64,000 nucleotides of DNA from positions 1,178,001-1,242,000 of the forward strand of contig NZ_JAGVQR010000001.1 of assembly GCF_018275325.1 (NCBI RefSeq). The letters are read 5' to 3'. The notes beneath the pieces were generated by a model that saw only the letters and a program-made list of their open reading frames with translations, was not told the DNA's origin and ran no database searches. The first letter of the stretch is position 1. The number at the start of each line of letters is the position of its first letter. This document shows, piece after piece, positions 7,088-15,130 of the stretch. This stretch comes from Nocardioides palaemonis. Its GTDB lineage: Bacteria; Actinomycetota; Actinomycetes; Propionibacteriales; Nocardioidaceae. Made by a program: the position numbers and the translations under genes.

Positions 7088-9661
7088 TCAGGCCCCCGCG
7101 CCACCCTCGAACGCGGCCTCCTCGGCCAGCCACTCGTCGACCGGCTGGTAGGTGCGCTTGAGCGCCAGCACGACCCGCTCGGCGGCGTGCCCGTCGCTGT
7201 GGACGTGCAGCGCGCGCCCCCACGACACGTAGGCCGGGTCGGGGGCGGAGCCGAGCGCCGCATCGATCGCAGGCAGGAGGCCTTCGGAGGAGACGGCCGG
7301 CAGCGGCACCTTCGCCGCGTCGTCCGCAGCCAGCATGCTGACCGCGGGGCGCGCGAGCACGGCCCAGTCGGCGAGGTCCGCCGCGGAGCCGGAGACGAGC
7401 ACGTCCGCGAGGCGCCACGCGGTCTCGGGGTGCACCGGCTGGCGATTCCTGGCCGAGTCGGAGATCAGCTGCTCGTCGCCGAGGTCGAGCAGCGGCTCCG
7501 GAAGCGGGCTCGACTCGGAACCGGGGCGGCGTACGCCGACGGCGACCTCCGGGTGCTGTTGCGCCCAGTCGGCGAGGGAGGACAGGTGGACCGGTCGGTC
7601 CCACGGCTCGACCACGACCAGCCGTCGGCCGCCGAGCAGGTGGCGCAGCCGGCCGATCTCGCCGACGTGCTCCTTGGCGAGGCTCGCCTCCTCCCGCACC
7701 AGCAGGTCGATCCGCGGGGAGCCGAGGGCCCACACCCCGTCGGCGTCGACGCGCTCGAGGCCGGCGGCGGCGTCGGATCCTGCCGGGCCGGACGTCACCA
7801 CGACGCGGGTGAGCTGGTCGTCCAGCCGCACCGCTGCGGGGTCGCGCAGGCCCCAGGTGTCGCCGCTGCCCGCGAGCCCGACGTCGGGCGCGGCCAGCCC
7901 GGCGGGCCGACCGAGCTGGGTGAAGCGGTGGTGGCGCGGTGACAGCGGGTGGTTGACGTCCGACCGGGGGCCGACGTGGGTCAGGATCGTGCCCATCCGC
8001 AGGCTGTACATCTGTCCGGGCGGGCTCTCCGTGGCGACCCGCACGACGTTCTGGCCGGACGCGTCGAGCGGGCGCGACCCCTCGAGCACGATCTTCTTCA
8101 CCGAGGCGTCGTCGCGCACCGCGTCGAAGACCGCGCGCACCGCGCCCGACAGCAGCCCGGTGCGGGGGTCGGCGGGGAAGCCCCACCAGTGGTCGAACGA
8201 CGGCACCCAGCGGTCCTCGTCGGCGAAGGTGTCCGACCCGAGCGGCTCGGGGAGGACGGCGGTGCCGTCGGGGCCCGACCGGATGGCGAAGCTGCGGTGC
8301 AGGCTCCAGGCCGGCGCGATCCGGCGCAGGTTGCGCTCCATCGACTCGACATCGGCGGCGGGCGCCTTCTCCAGCACCCGCGACTTCCAGTGCTTGAGGT
8401 CGGGCGCGGAGAAGGGGTTCTCGTAGAGGAACTGCCGCTTGAGCAGCGGGAACCCGTCGGCCAGCACGTCGAAGGCGGTCGCGCGGTAGACGGGGTGGTA
8501 GGGGAGGATCCCGTCGACGAACGTCGCGAGGTGGTAGCCCTCGAGGATGAGGTAGCGGGAGAAGCCGATCTCGTACTTGAGGATGATCGCGGTCTTGTCG
8601 CGCTGCTTGGCCACCGTGTCCAGCCGGCGTCGGAACTCCGGGTCCTGCAGCACCCGGCGGCGGTAGACGAGGAAGTACGAGCCGACGTGGATGAAGTCGG
8701 AGTAGCGCCACAGGTCCTGCTGGCGCATCTGGTCCTCGACCTCGCCGAGCGCCAGCGGCCGGCCGAGCCGCTCGAAGTCGGTGACGTCGAAGTCCTCGTA
8801 GGTCGCCTGGAGGCCCCACCAGTCGCAGGTCGTGGCGTCCATCTTGGCGAAGACCCGGTCGAGCGGCTGGACGAGCCAGGCCGAGTCGTTCGCGAGCATC
8901 ATCTCGTCGTAGGTGTCGATGACGTCCCAGCCGACGAGCTCGGTGGCGAGCATCGAGTACGAGCCGAAGTCGTAGCGGCCGTGCCGGATCGCCCAGGCAC
9001 CCTTGGTGTGGGGCGCGAGCTTCTCGAGCTCGCCCTCCTCGAGCTCGCAGTCGGCGAGGTAGTAGATGTCGGCGAACCGGCTCAGGTCCGCGAGGTAGGT
9101 CACGACCGTCGGGTCCACCACGCCGTCGACGTCGAAGCCCGCGAAGAGGCACACCCGCCGAGGCGCCTCACGGGGCGCCGCGGGCGCGGGCTTCTCGCGC
9201 ACCGGCGGCAGGGTCGCGAGGTCGTGGCGCCGACCCTCGAGCGCGTAGTGGACGACGGGGTTGACTGCGTCGTCCTCGGGGTCGAGGTGCGCGTTGGTGT
9301 AGTACCAGAGGTCGAAGCCGGGGGACGGGTGGCGCATCTCGTGCCAGCCGCGCTCGGCGAAGTGGATCGCCTGCTCCGGGCCGTGGCACAGGTGCCAGCG
9401 CAGGTCGGGGTTGTGCCACATGTAGCCGAACTCGTCGAACACGCCGCTCGCACGGACGACCTCCACCTCGGCGGCGAGGACGGCGTCCGGGTCGACCGGA
9501 TCGGGCGTCTCGGCGGCCGGCAGGCCGTCGCGCATCGCGTCGTCGAGCAGGCGCGTGCGCGCGGCGTCGTCGGCCTCGACCCAGCGGGCCACGAAGGCGT
9601 GCCAGCGGGTGGTGAACTCGGCGGCGGACAGCGCGGCGCCGGCCGGGGCGTCGCCCGTCAC
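7088..9661 (-). CDS. Rhamnan synthesis protein F-like / TagF-like surface polysaccharide glycosyltransferase
   Basis: An 857-residue cytoplasmic protein for making a cell-surface glycan. Residues ~70-145 carry a paired short module (WHNPDLRW ... FDLWYYTNAHLDP ... VNPVVHYALEG) common at the ends of glycosyltransferases. From ~170 a RgpF domain follows, with RRVCLFAGFDVDGVVDPTVV, YYLADCELEEGEL, GYDFGSY-like RYDFGSYSML and FIHVGSYFLVYRR. The last third (~560-850) looks like a degenerate TagF/CDP-glycerol glycerophosphotransferase GT-B half (DVLVSGSAADLADWAVLARPAV). RgpF proteins act in rhamnose-glucose polymer synthesis, but the exact sugar here is unknown. The start overlaps the stop of the upstream gene by four bases (ATGA). 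Confidence 0.8.
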   Translation of the reverse strand: MTGDAPAGAALSAAEFTTRWHAFVARWVEADDAARTRLLDDAMRDGLPAAETPDPVDPDAVLAAEVEVVRASGVFDEFGYMWHNPDLRWHLCHGPEQAIHFAERGWHEMRHPSPGFDLWYYTNAHLDPEDDAVNPVVHYALEGRRHDLATLPPVREKPAPAAPREAPRRVCLFAGFDVDGVVDPTVVTYLADLSRFADIYYLADCELEEGELEKLAPHTKGAWAIRHGRYDFGSYSMLATELVGWDVIDTYDEMMLANDSAWLVQPLDRVFAKMDATTCDWWGLQATYEDFDVTDFERLGRPLALGEVEDQMRQQDLWRYSDFIHVGSYFLVYRRRVLQDPEFRRRLDTVAKQRDKTAIILKYEIGFSRYLILEGYHLATFVDGILPYHPVYRATAFDVLADGFPLLKRQFLYENPFSAPDLKHWKSRVLEKAPAADVESMERNLRRIAPAWSLHRSFAIRSGPDGTAVLPEPLGSDTFADEDRWVPSFDHWWGFPADPRTGLLSGAVRAVFDAVRDDASVKKIVLEGSRPLDASGQNVVRVATESPPGQMYSLRMGTILTHVGPRSDVNHPLSPRHHRFTQLGRPAGLAAPDVGLAGSGDTWGLRDPAAVRLDDQLTRVVVTSGPAGSDAAAGLERVDADGVWALGSPRIDLLVREEASLAKEHVGEIGRLRHLLGGRRLVVVEPWDRPVHLSSLADWAQQHPEVAVGVRRPGSESSPLPEPLLDLGDEQLISDSARNRQPVHPETAWRLADVLVSGSAADLADWAVLARPAVSMLAADDAAKVPLPAVSSEGLLPAIDAALGSAPDPAYVSWGRALHVHSDGHAAERVVLALKRTYQPVDEWLAEEAAFEGGAGA

Positions 9662-10230
9662 AGGTGGACGTCGTTGGCCGGGGACGCGGCGGCGTCCTGG
9701 TGGCTGGGCTCACCGAGGTTGCCGTGGCGGGTGGCGTGCAGCAGCGCCGGCAGCCCGTCGGCCGCGTCGGGGTGCCGCTCGAGGTAGTGGGCGGTGCTGA
9801 AGCGCGGGCCGGGGTCGAGGCGCTTGCGGTTGCCGTGGCGTACGTAGTGGAGCGCGGGGCTCAGCCCCGACGCGACCGCCTTGCGGTGGGAGCGGAGGTA
9901 CCAGCCGCCGTCGAAGAGGTCGTTGGCCTCGACCTCGCGCACCAGCTCGGCCTCCGGGTCCGCGCCACCGCGACCGAGCAGCCGGCCCACACCCGACGCC
10001 GGCTCCTGGGCGGCCCAGTAGGAGGCGGACAGTGACGCGGCGAGCGCGTCGGACAGAGCGTCGACCTGGTCGCGCAGGCGGGCCCGCTGGCGACGCGCGC
10101 GCTGGAGGTCCTCGGCGGTGTGCTCGAGCTCGATCTGCCACCACTTGAGCTCGCGCCCCGACTGGCGCAGCGCCTTCTCGGCGCGTGCCAGCCGGAGGGC
10201 CTCGTCGCTCTGGTCTCCCCGCGTCTCCAC
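9658..10230 (-). CDS. Coiled-coil protein with glycosyltransferase-associated HYxxHG module
   Basis: 190 residues. The N-terminal half (~5-75) is a charged coiled coil (EALRLARAEKALRQSGREL, EDLQRARRQRARLRDQVDAL). The C-terminal half holds two copies of the module also found in the downstream RgpF-like protein: FDGGWYLRSHRKAVASGLSP / ALHYVRHGNRKR and FSTAHYLERHPDA / LLHATRHGN. In other proteins these modules are fused to glycosyltransferases. Here the protein has no catalytic domain, so it may be a partner or scaffold of the RgpF-like enzyme, with which it shares a four-base overlap. GTG 10230 has TAGGGT eight bases upstream (10244-10239). Confidence 0.7.
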   Translation of the reverse strand: METRGDQSDEALRLARAEKALRQSGRELKWWQIELEHTAEDLQRARRQRARLRDQVDALSDALAASLSASYWAAQEPASGVGRLLGRGGADPEAELVREVEANDLFDGGWYLRSHRKAVASGLSPALHYVRHGNRKRLDPGPRFSTAHYLERHPDAADGLPALLHATRHGNLGEPSHQDAAASPANDVHL

Positions 10231-10238
10231 GGTGCAGC

Positions 10239-10244
10239 ACCCTA
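10239..10244 (-). promoter_or_regulatory. -10 box upstream of the coiled-coil/RgpF pair
   Basis: TAGGGT on the minus strand, eight bases before GTG 10230, so the 5' untranslated leader would be at most a couple of bases. Confidence 0.4.
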
Positions 10245-10313
10245 CCCTCGGCCCCGGTCCGGGGGGCGTCCCGGCCCCGCGCCCCGCTGTCGTCGCGGCC
10301 GGTGCGGACTACC

Positions 10314-10319
10314 TATGCT
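10314..10319 (+). promoter_or_regulatory. -10 box of the LhgO-type gene
   Basis: TATGCT is placed 35 bases before GTG 10355. The gene also has a GGAGGA Shine-Dalgarno sequence at 10345-10350, so this is a leadered transcript. No clear -35 box is seen. Confidence 0.4.
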
Positions 10320-10354
10320 GTCGCCGGACCTGACACCCACCGCTGGAGGACCCG

Positions 10355-11575
10355 GTGCCCGACACCTTTGACCACGTCGTCGTCGGCGGCGGCATCGTCG
10401 GCGCGGCGACCGCCTGGACGCTCAGCCAGCGCCACCCCGACCGCAGCGTGCTGCTGCTGGACAAGGAGTCGGAGTTCGGGCGGCACCAGACGGGGCACAA
10501 CAGCGGGGTGATCCACTCGGGGATCTACTACCAGCCCGGCAGCCTCAAGGCCGAGCTGTGCCGCGCCGGCGCCGCCGCGACCGAGGCGTTCGCCGAGGAG
10601 CACGGCATCCCGTGGCGGCGCATCGGCAAGCTGCTCGTCGCCACCGACGAGCGCGAGCTCGCCGGGATGCGCGCGCTCGCCGAGCGGGCCGAGGTCAACC
10701 AGATCGACGCGACGGTGCTGTCCGCCGCCGAGCTGCGCGAGCGCGAGCCGCACGTGGCCGGCCTCGGCGCACTCTTCGTCTCCGCCACCGGCATCACCGA
10801 CTACGGCATGATCAACCGCCGCCTCGCCGAGCTGGTCGAGGCCGCCGGCGGCACGCTGATGCGCGACACCCGGGTGCTCGGCATCCGGGAGACCGCGCAG
10901 GCGGTCGTCCTCACCACCAGCCGGGGCGAGGTCCGCGGCTCGCACGTGGTGTTCTGCGCCGGGGTGCAGGCCGACCGGGTCGCGGCGATGGCCGGCATCG
11001 AGGTCGACTTCGCGATGGTGCCGTTCCGTGGGGAGTACTACGACGTGCGCCCCGAGCGCGCCGACCTCGTCGACACCCTCGTCTACCCGATCCCCGACCC
11101 CGAGCTGCCGTTCCTCGGGGTCCACCTGACGCCGACCGTCGACGGCGGCCTCAACGTCGGCCCCAACGCCGTCCTCGGCCTCTCCCGCGAGGGCTACCCC
11201 AAGCTCTCCTTCGACCGCCGCGACTTCCGCGACATCGTCACCTTCCCCGGCATGTGGCACGTCGCGCGCGCCAACGTCCGCACCGGCGCGAGGGAGATGT
11301 GGAACTCGGTGTCCAAGCGCGGCTACCTGCGGCTGTGCCAGAAGTACTGCCCCGACCTGCGCCTCGACGACCTCACGCCGCGCGAGGCCGGGATCCGCGC
11401 TCAGGCGGTCATGCGCGACGGCTCGTTCGTCCACGACTTCCTGCTGCGCGACACCCCGCGCACCCTCCACGTGGTCAACGCACCGTCGCCGGCCGCGACG
11501 TCGGCGCTGCCGATCGCGGGGCTGATCGTCGACCGCGTCGACGGCATCGAGCGACCGGACCTCGCCGGGGCCTGA
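10355..11575 (+). CDS. lhgO: L-2-hydroxyglutarate oxidase (LhgO) family FAD oxidoreductase
   Basis: A 406-residue FAD-dependent oxidoreductase that converts L-2-hydroxyglutarate to 2-oxoglutarate in the characterised members. The N-terminal Rossmann motif is VVVGGGIVGAATAWTLSQ, and the characteristic LhgO segment HQTGHNSGVIHSGIYYQPGS follows. The substrate-side region (FRGEYYDVRPERADLV; HLTPTVDGGLNVGPNAV) and the C-terminal APSPAATSALPIAG are also typical. It starts with GTG 10355, four bases after GGAGGA. It may be a metabolic gene that simply sits among glycan genes. Confidence 0.88.
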   Translation: MPDTFDHVVVGGGIVGAATAWTLSQRHPDRSVLLLDKESEFGRHQTGHNSGVIHSGIYYQPGSLKAELCRAGAAATEAFAEEHGIPWRRIGKLLVATDERELAGMRALAERAEVNQIDATVLSAAELREREPHVAGLGALFVSATGITDYGMINRRLAELVEAAGGTLMRDTRVLGIRETAQAVVLTTSRGEVRGSHVVFCAGVQADRVAAMAGIEVDFAMVPFRGEYYDVRPERADLVDTLVYPIPDPELPFLGVHLTPTVDGGLNVGPNAVLGLSREGYPKLSFDRRDFRDIVTFPGMWHVARANVRTGAREMWNSVSKRGYLRLCQKYCPDLRLDDLTPREAGIRAQAVMRDGSFVHDFLLRDTPRTLHVVNAPSPAATSALPIAGLIVDRVDGIERPDLAGA

Positions 11576-11604
11576 GCCCGGATCGAGCGGGGCCCTGGCG
11601 GGGC

Positions 11605-12600
11605 TCAGACCTCGTCGTCGTCGACGCCCTGGTCGTGCGGGATCGGGCCGAAGTGGCGCCGCTCCCACCACCCCAGGCCGGCCGCGGTCGCGGCCGTGAC
11701 GACGTCGGCCAGGATGATCAGCACGCGGGAGACCGCGGCGAGGGCGATCGCCTCTCCCGACCCGATGGTGGGGGCGAGGGCGGTGACGATGACCAGCTCG
11801 CGGACCCCGGCCCCGGACGGGAGCAGGAAGAAGAAGAGCCCCGAGATCATCGCGATCGCCATCGTGCCGATGCACACGAGCAGGAACGACCCGCTGCCGT
11901 CGACGTCGGAGACGCCGCGGACCAGAAGCCACAGGTGCACGCCGAAGAAGCAGTAGGACGCCACGGCCGCCAGCAGGGACAGCGCGATCGCCCGCATCCG
12001 CACCGGGTGGTCGGGCTGCGGCCGGCGCAGCACCTTGAACCCCATCGACACGATCCACTGCAGGATCCGCGGGTGCAGGCACACGATGCCGATCGGCAGG
12101 AGCAGGTAGAGCCAGACGAGTCCGCGCAGCGCCTCGTAGTCCCGCACGAAGCCCGGGAGCACCAGCGAGCCGGCCAGCAGGGCGGCCACGACCGCGACGG
12201 CCAGGGAGAAGAGCGTGGCGGTGAAGATGCGCGCGCGGGCCAGGCCGGCGCGGCGGCCGAGCTCGATCTGCAGGAGGTAGGCCCACACCGAGCCGGGGAG
12301 GTACTTGCCCAGCTGACCCACGAGGAAGATCTGGGCACCGCGGGCGACGCCGATCGGCTCACCGAGCTCGTCGACGAGCAGCTGCCAGCTCCAGGTGGAC
12401 AGCAGGATCGCGATCGGCAGCGCGACGAAGGACGGCAGCCAGTCGTGCCACGACAGCTCGGCGAGCGTCTCCTGCACGACCTCGTGGTTGGACCAGAGGG
12501 CGTAGCCGGCGGCGAGCACGACCGCGACCACGAGGAGGATGCGCGCCCAGTGGATGAGCCGGCCGCGCAGGGTGTGCGCGGGCTGGACTTCGGCGGACGT
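11605..12600 (-). CDS. Lysylphosphatidylglycerol synthetase TM region (UPF0104/flippase-like) family membrane protein
   Basis: A polytopic membrane protein of about 331 residues with eight or so hydrophobic segments. Family-like features are SFVALPIAILLSTWSWQLLVDE, FLVGQLGKYLPGSVWAYLLQ and the C-terminal FLLPSGAGVRELVIVTAL. Relatives include MprF-type flippase domains and proteins found in polysaccharide clusters, suggesting lipid or lipid-linked sugar movement across the membrane. The start is unusual: no ATG, GTG or TTG lies in frame near the N-terminus. An AAAGGA Shine-Dalgarno sequence (12612-12607) points, with a six-base spacer, to ACG at 12600. The next good start inside would remove the first membrane segment. 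Confidence 0.78.
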   Translation of the reverse strand, partial: TSAEVQPAHTLRGRLIHWARILLVVAVVLAAGYALWSNHEVVQETLAELSWHDWLPSFVALPIAILLSTWSWQLLVDELGEPIGVARGAQIFLVGQLGKYLPGSVWAYLLQIELGRRAGLARARIFTATLFSLAVAVVAALLAGSLVLPGFVRDYEALRGLVWLYLLLPIGIVCLHPRILQWIVSMGFKVLRRPQPDHPVRMRAIALSLLAAVASYCFFGVHLWLLVRGVSDVDGSGSFLLVCIGTMAIAMISGLFFFLLPSGAGVRELVIVTALAPTIGSGEAIALAAVSRVLIILADVVTAATAAGLGWWERRHFGPIPHDQGVDDDEV

Positions 12601-12729
12601 GGCGGATCCTTTCGTCGGGCGGCCGCTTCCCGAGGGCCACCGGTGGCGGACGCACGCGCGCGGATGGCGCCGTCCGGACCGCCATCTTGCCCCACGGGGT
12701 CGCGATGTGGTCAAAACGAGGGGCGTGGA

Positions 12730-12735
12730 TAAGGT
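12730..12735 (+). promoter_or_regulatory. -10 box of the Gfo/Idh gene (leaderless)
   Basis: TAAGGT ends seven bases before ATG 12743; no Shine-Dalgarno sequence is present. Confidence 0.45.
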
Positions 12736-12742
12736 GCGGGCC

Positions 12743-13696
12743 ATGTCTGGAGCACTGCGCATCGCCCTCGTCGGATCCGGGTCCATGGGACGCAACCACG
12801 CGCGCGTCATCGCCACCGGTCCCCGCACCGAGCTCGCGGCGGTCATCGACCCGCACGAGGAGAGCGGCCGGGCCGTGGCCGACCAGTACGGCTCCGCGTG
12901 GCAGCCCGACCTCGACGGCATCGGCGGCTTCGACGCCGTGGTCGTCGCCGCGGCCACCGAGGCCCACCACGACATCGCCGCCCAGGTCATCGACGCCGGA
13001 CGGCCGCTGCTGGTCGAGAAGCCGCTGTGCCCCTCGCTCGAGCAGTCCGAGGACCTGGTGCGCGCCTCCGAGGCGGCAGGCACCCCGCTGATGTGCGGCT
13101 TCCTCGAGCGCTTCAACCCGGCGGTGATGACCGCGATGAGGATGATCGACGAGCCGGTCTACGTCCGCGCCCAGCGCCACTCGCCCTACGCGCCGCGCAT
13201 CAAGACCGGCGTCGCCTGGGACCTGCTGGTCCACGACGTCGACCTGGTGGTCCGCGCGTTCGGCGAGCAGCAGCCCGAGTCGTTCGACGTCAGCGTCGGC
13301 CAGTTCCACCCGAGCAGCGTCCCGGGCGCCGAGGACGTCGTGGAGGCGGGCGTCCGGTTCACCGGAGGCGGCATCGCGTCGGTGTCGGCCAGCCGGCTCG
13401 GCCAGGTCAAGGTGCGCTCGATGGTCATCCAGGAGCTCGACCGGATGATCGAGATCGACCTGCTGCGCCGCGGGCTGACCAGCTATCGCCACTCCAGCAT
13501 CGAGCCCGACGACGACTTCGTCGGCTTCCGCCAGTTCACCGAGATCGAGGTCCCCGAGATCGGGGGCGCCGAGCCGCTGGTGTCCCAGCTGGCCCACTTC
13601 GTCGAGCTGGTGGAGGGCCGGGTCGACGTCGACGCCGAGCGGGCCAGCATCCTGCCGGCCCACCGCGTGGTCGACGAGGTCCTCCGGACCCGGTGA
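12743..13696 (+). CDS. Gfo/Idh/MocA family oxidoreductase (UDP-sugar 3-dehydrogenase-like)
   Basis: A 317-residue NAD(P)-dependent sugar dehydrogenase. The N-terminal Rossmann motif is IALVGSGSMGRNHARV, and the family hallmark EKPL appears in RPLLVEKPLCPSLEQ. The region CGFLERFNPAVMTAM and HDVDLVVRAFG (catalytic His/Asp) match UDP-HexNAc or UDP-HexNAcA 3-dehydrogenases of the WbpB/WlbA kind. With the DegT aminotransferases and hexapeptide acyltransferases downstream, it could make a 3-keto sugar for amination and N-acylation (inference). The stop lies inside a 15-base tandem repeat shared with the end of the convergent acyltransferase gene. Confidence 0.85.
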   Translation: MSGALRIALVGSGSMGRNHARVIATGPRTELAAVIDPHEESGRAVADQYGSAWQPDLDGIGGFDAVVVAAATEAHHDIAAQVIDAGRPLLVEKPLCPSLEQSEDLVRASEAAGTPLMCGFLERFNPAVMTAMRMIDEPVYVRAQRHSPYAPRIKTGVAWDLLVHDVDLVVRAFGEQQPESFDVSVGQFHPSSVPGAEDVVEAGVRFTGGGIASVSASRLGQVKVRSMVIQELDRMIEIDLLRRGLTSYRHSSIEPDDDFVGFRQFTEIEVPEIGGAEPLVSQLAHFVELVEGRVDVDAERASILPAHRVVDEVLRTR

Positions 13697-13727
13697 CTCA
13701 GGACCCGGTGACTCAGGACCCGGTGAC
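13686..13727. repeat. 15-bp tandem repeat spanning two convergent gene ends
   Basis: GGACCCGGTGACTCA is present at 13686-13700 and 13701-13715, followed by a partial third copy at 13716-13727. The first copy contains the TGA of the plus-strand dehydrogenase (13694-13696). The second contains the TGA of the minus-strand acyltransferase (13715-13713). The duplication therefore sits exactly between the two genes and each copy can stop both. Confidence 0.9.
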
Positions 13728-14147
13728 GAACCTCGGGTCGGTCGGGTCGTCGAGGTCGACCCGACCGATCTGACGCGCCGGCACGCCGCCGACGATGGCC
13801 CGGGCGGGCACGTCGGCCGTGACGACGGCGCCCGCGCCCACCACGGCCTCGTCGCCGATCGTGACGCCCATGTTGACCACGGCGTTCGCGCCGATGAAGA
13901 CGTGGTCGCCGATGGTCACCGGCGCCCGCTCCACCTCGGCGAAGCGGCGGCCCGAGACGCACCGCTTCGCCGAGGAGTGGGTGTAGATGTGCACGCCGGA
14001 GGAGATGTCGCACCCCCGGCCGATCGTGAGTCCGCCGGAGGCGTCGATCATCGTGAAGGCACCGATCCAGGTGCCCTCGCCGACGACGGGCTCGCCCACC
14101 ACCCAGGCGTGCTCGTTCCAGGGGTTGGGCGGCAGTCCGGCGCTCAC
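13713..14147 (-). CDS. Acyltransferase, left-handed beta-helix (hexapeptide repeat), sugar O/N-acetyltransferase-like
   Basis: A 144-residue trimeric hexapeptide-repeat acyltransferase. Isoleucine-patch repeats run from about residue 17 to 125 (VVGEGTWIGAFTMIDASGG, VTIGDHVFIGANAVVNMG, VTIGDEAVVGAGAVVTADVP) and end with the typical AIVGGVPARQIG. A His in SSGVHIYTHSS (~residues 50-58) is the likely catalytic base. The substrate is probably a nucleotide sugar amine, given the neighbouring dehydrogenase and aminotransferases. Its start is seven bases after the stop of the epimerase gene, so they form one transcript. Confidence 0.82.
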   Translation of the reverse strand: MSAGLPPNPWNEHAWVVGEPVVGEGTWIGAFTMIDASGGLTIGRGCDISSGVHIYTHSSAKRCVSGRRFAEVERAPVTIGDHVFIGANAVVNMGVTIGDEAVVGAGAVVTADVPARAIVGGVPARQIGRVDLDDPTDPRFVTGS

Positions 14148-14154
14148 GCTCGGG

Positions 14155-15078
14155 TCACTGACCGCGGATGAGCTCGGTCATGCCGGTGCGCACGTCGATC
14201 GTCGGCTCGAAGCCGAGGACCTCCTTGGCCCGGGTGGTGTCGGCCGCGCGGCGGCTCACCAGCACGTCGCGGGGGTTGAACTGCGGCTCCACGTCGGCGC
14301 CGACGGCGTCGATGAGGATGCGGGCCAGGTCGGCGATCGAGGTGTCGATGCCGGTGCCGATGTTGACCGGCACGTTGGCCTGCTCCGACTCCAGCGCCAG
14401 CACGACCGAGCGCGCGATGTCGTGGACGTGGATGAAGTCCATCGACTGCTCGCCCTTGCCGTCGATGACCGGCGGCTCGCCGTTCTTGATCCGGTTGACG
14501 AAGTGGTTGATGACCGACGTGTAGTAGGCGGTGGTCTTCTGACCGGGGCCGTAGACGTTGAAGAAGCGCAGCGCGACCCACGACAGGTTCGCCCGACGCT
14601 GGTAGTAGGCCAGGAGGTCCTCGCCGGCGCGCTTGGCGATGCAGTAGGGGGTGATCGGGAGGAGCTTGTCGTCCTCGTGCATCGGCAGCCGCTCCGGGTC
14701 GCCGTAGACCGACGCGGAGGAGCAGTAGACGAGACGGTCCACGCCGTGGTCGGCCGCGGCCGCGAACACGTTGTGGTTGCCGATCATGTTGATGTCCATC
14801 GACTCGTACGGGTCGGCCTGGCTCTTGTTGATCGACACCGCGGCCGCGTGGATGACCTTGGAGCAGCCCTTCATCGCGGCGTGCACGGCACCGCCGTAGC
14901 GCACGTCCTGGTCGATGAGCTCGACGTCGTCACCGAGCTTCGCGACGGCGTCGCGGTCGCCGCGGAACATGTTGTCGAAGATCCGGACCTTGTAGTCCTT
15001 CTCGAGCAGCATGGGGACGACGTGCATGCCGATGAAGCCGGCACCGCCGGTGAAGAAGACGGTTTCCTTCGAGCTCAT
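14155..15078 (-). CDS. NAD-dependent epimerase/dehydratase (UDP-glucose 4-epimerase-like SDR)
   Basis: A 307-residue extended SDR. The cofactor motif TGGAGFIGMHVVPML (GxxGxxG) is at residues ~11-17, the catalytic Ser/Tyr/Lys are in YCSSASVYGDP and PYCIAKRAGED (YxxxK), and ALRFFNVYGPGQ is the usual substrate-side motif. It should act on a nucleotide sugar, as a 4-epimerase or 4,6-dehydratase; the exact reaction cannot be told from sequence. A GAGGAGA Shine-Dalgarno sequence precedes ATG 15078. It lies between the GT4 gene and the acyltransferase in the same direction. Confidence 0.87.
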   Translation of the reverse strand: MSSKETVFFTGGAGFIGMHVVPMLLEKDYKVRIFDNMFRGDRDAVAKLGDDVELIDQDVRYGGAVHAAMKGCSKVIHAAAVSINKSQADPYESMDINMIGNHNVFAAAADHGVDRLVYCSSASVYGDPERLPMHEDDKLLPITPYCIAKRAGEDLLAYYQRRANLSWVALRFFNVYGPGQKTTAYYTSVINHFVNRIKNGEPPVIDGKGEQSMDFIHVHDIARSVVLALESEQANVPVNIGTGIDTSIADLARILIDAVGADVEPQFNPRDVLVSRRAADTTRAKEVLGFEPTIDVRTGMTELIRGQ

Positions 15079-15130
15079 CTGATGGTTCTCCTCAGGTGGA
15101 TGGTGCGGTGGGTACGGGGGAGTGCGGGGG

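Noticed and set aside
6564..9152. 862-residue open frame on the minus strand opposite to part of the RgpF-like gene frame
   Set aside because: Its Arg/Pro/Ala-rich sequence has no domain, and the true frame encodes a recognisable RgpF domain. Only its last 133 codons, from 6965, are a real gene.
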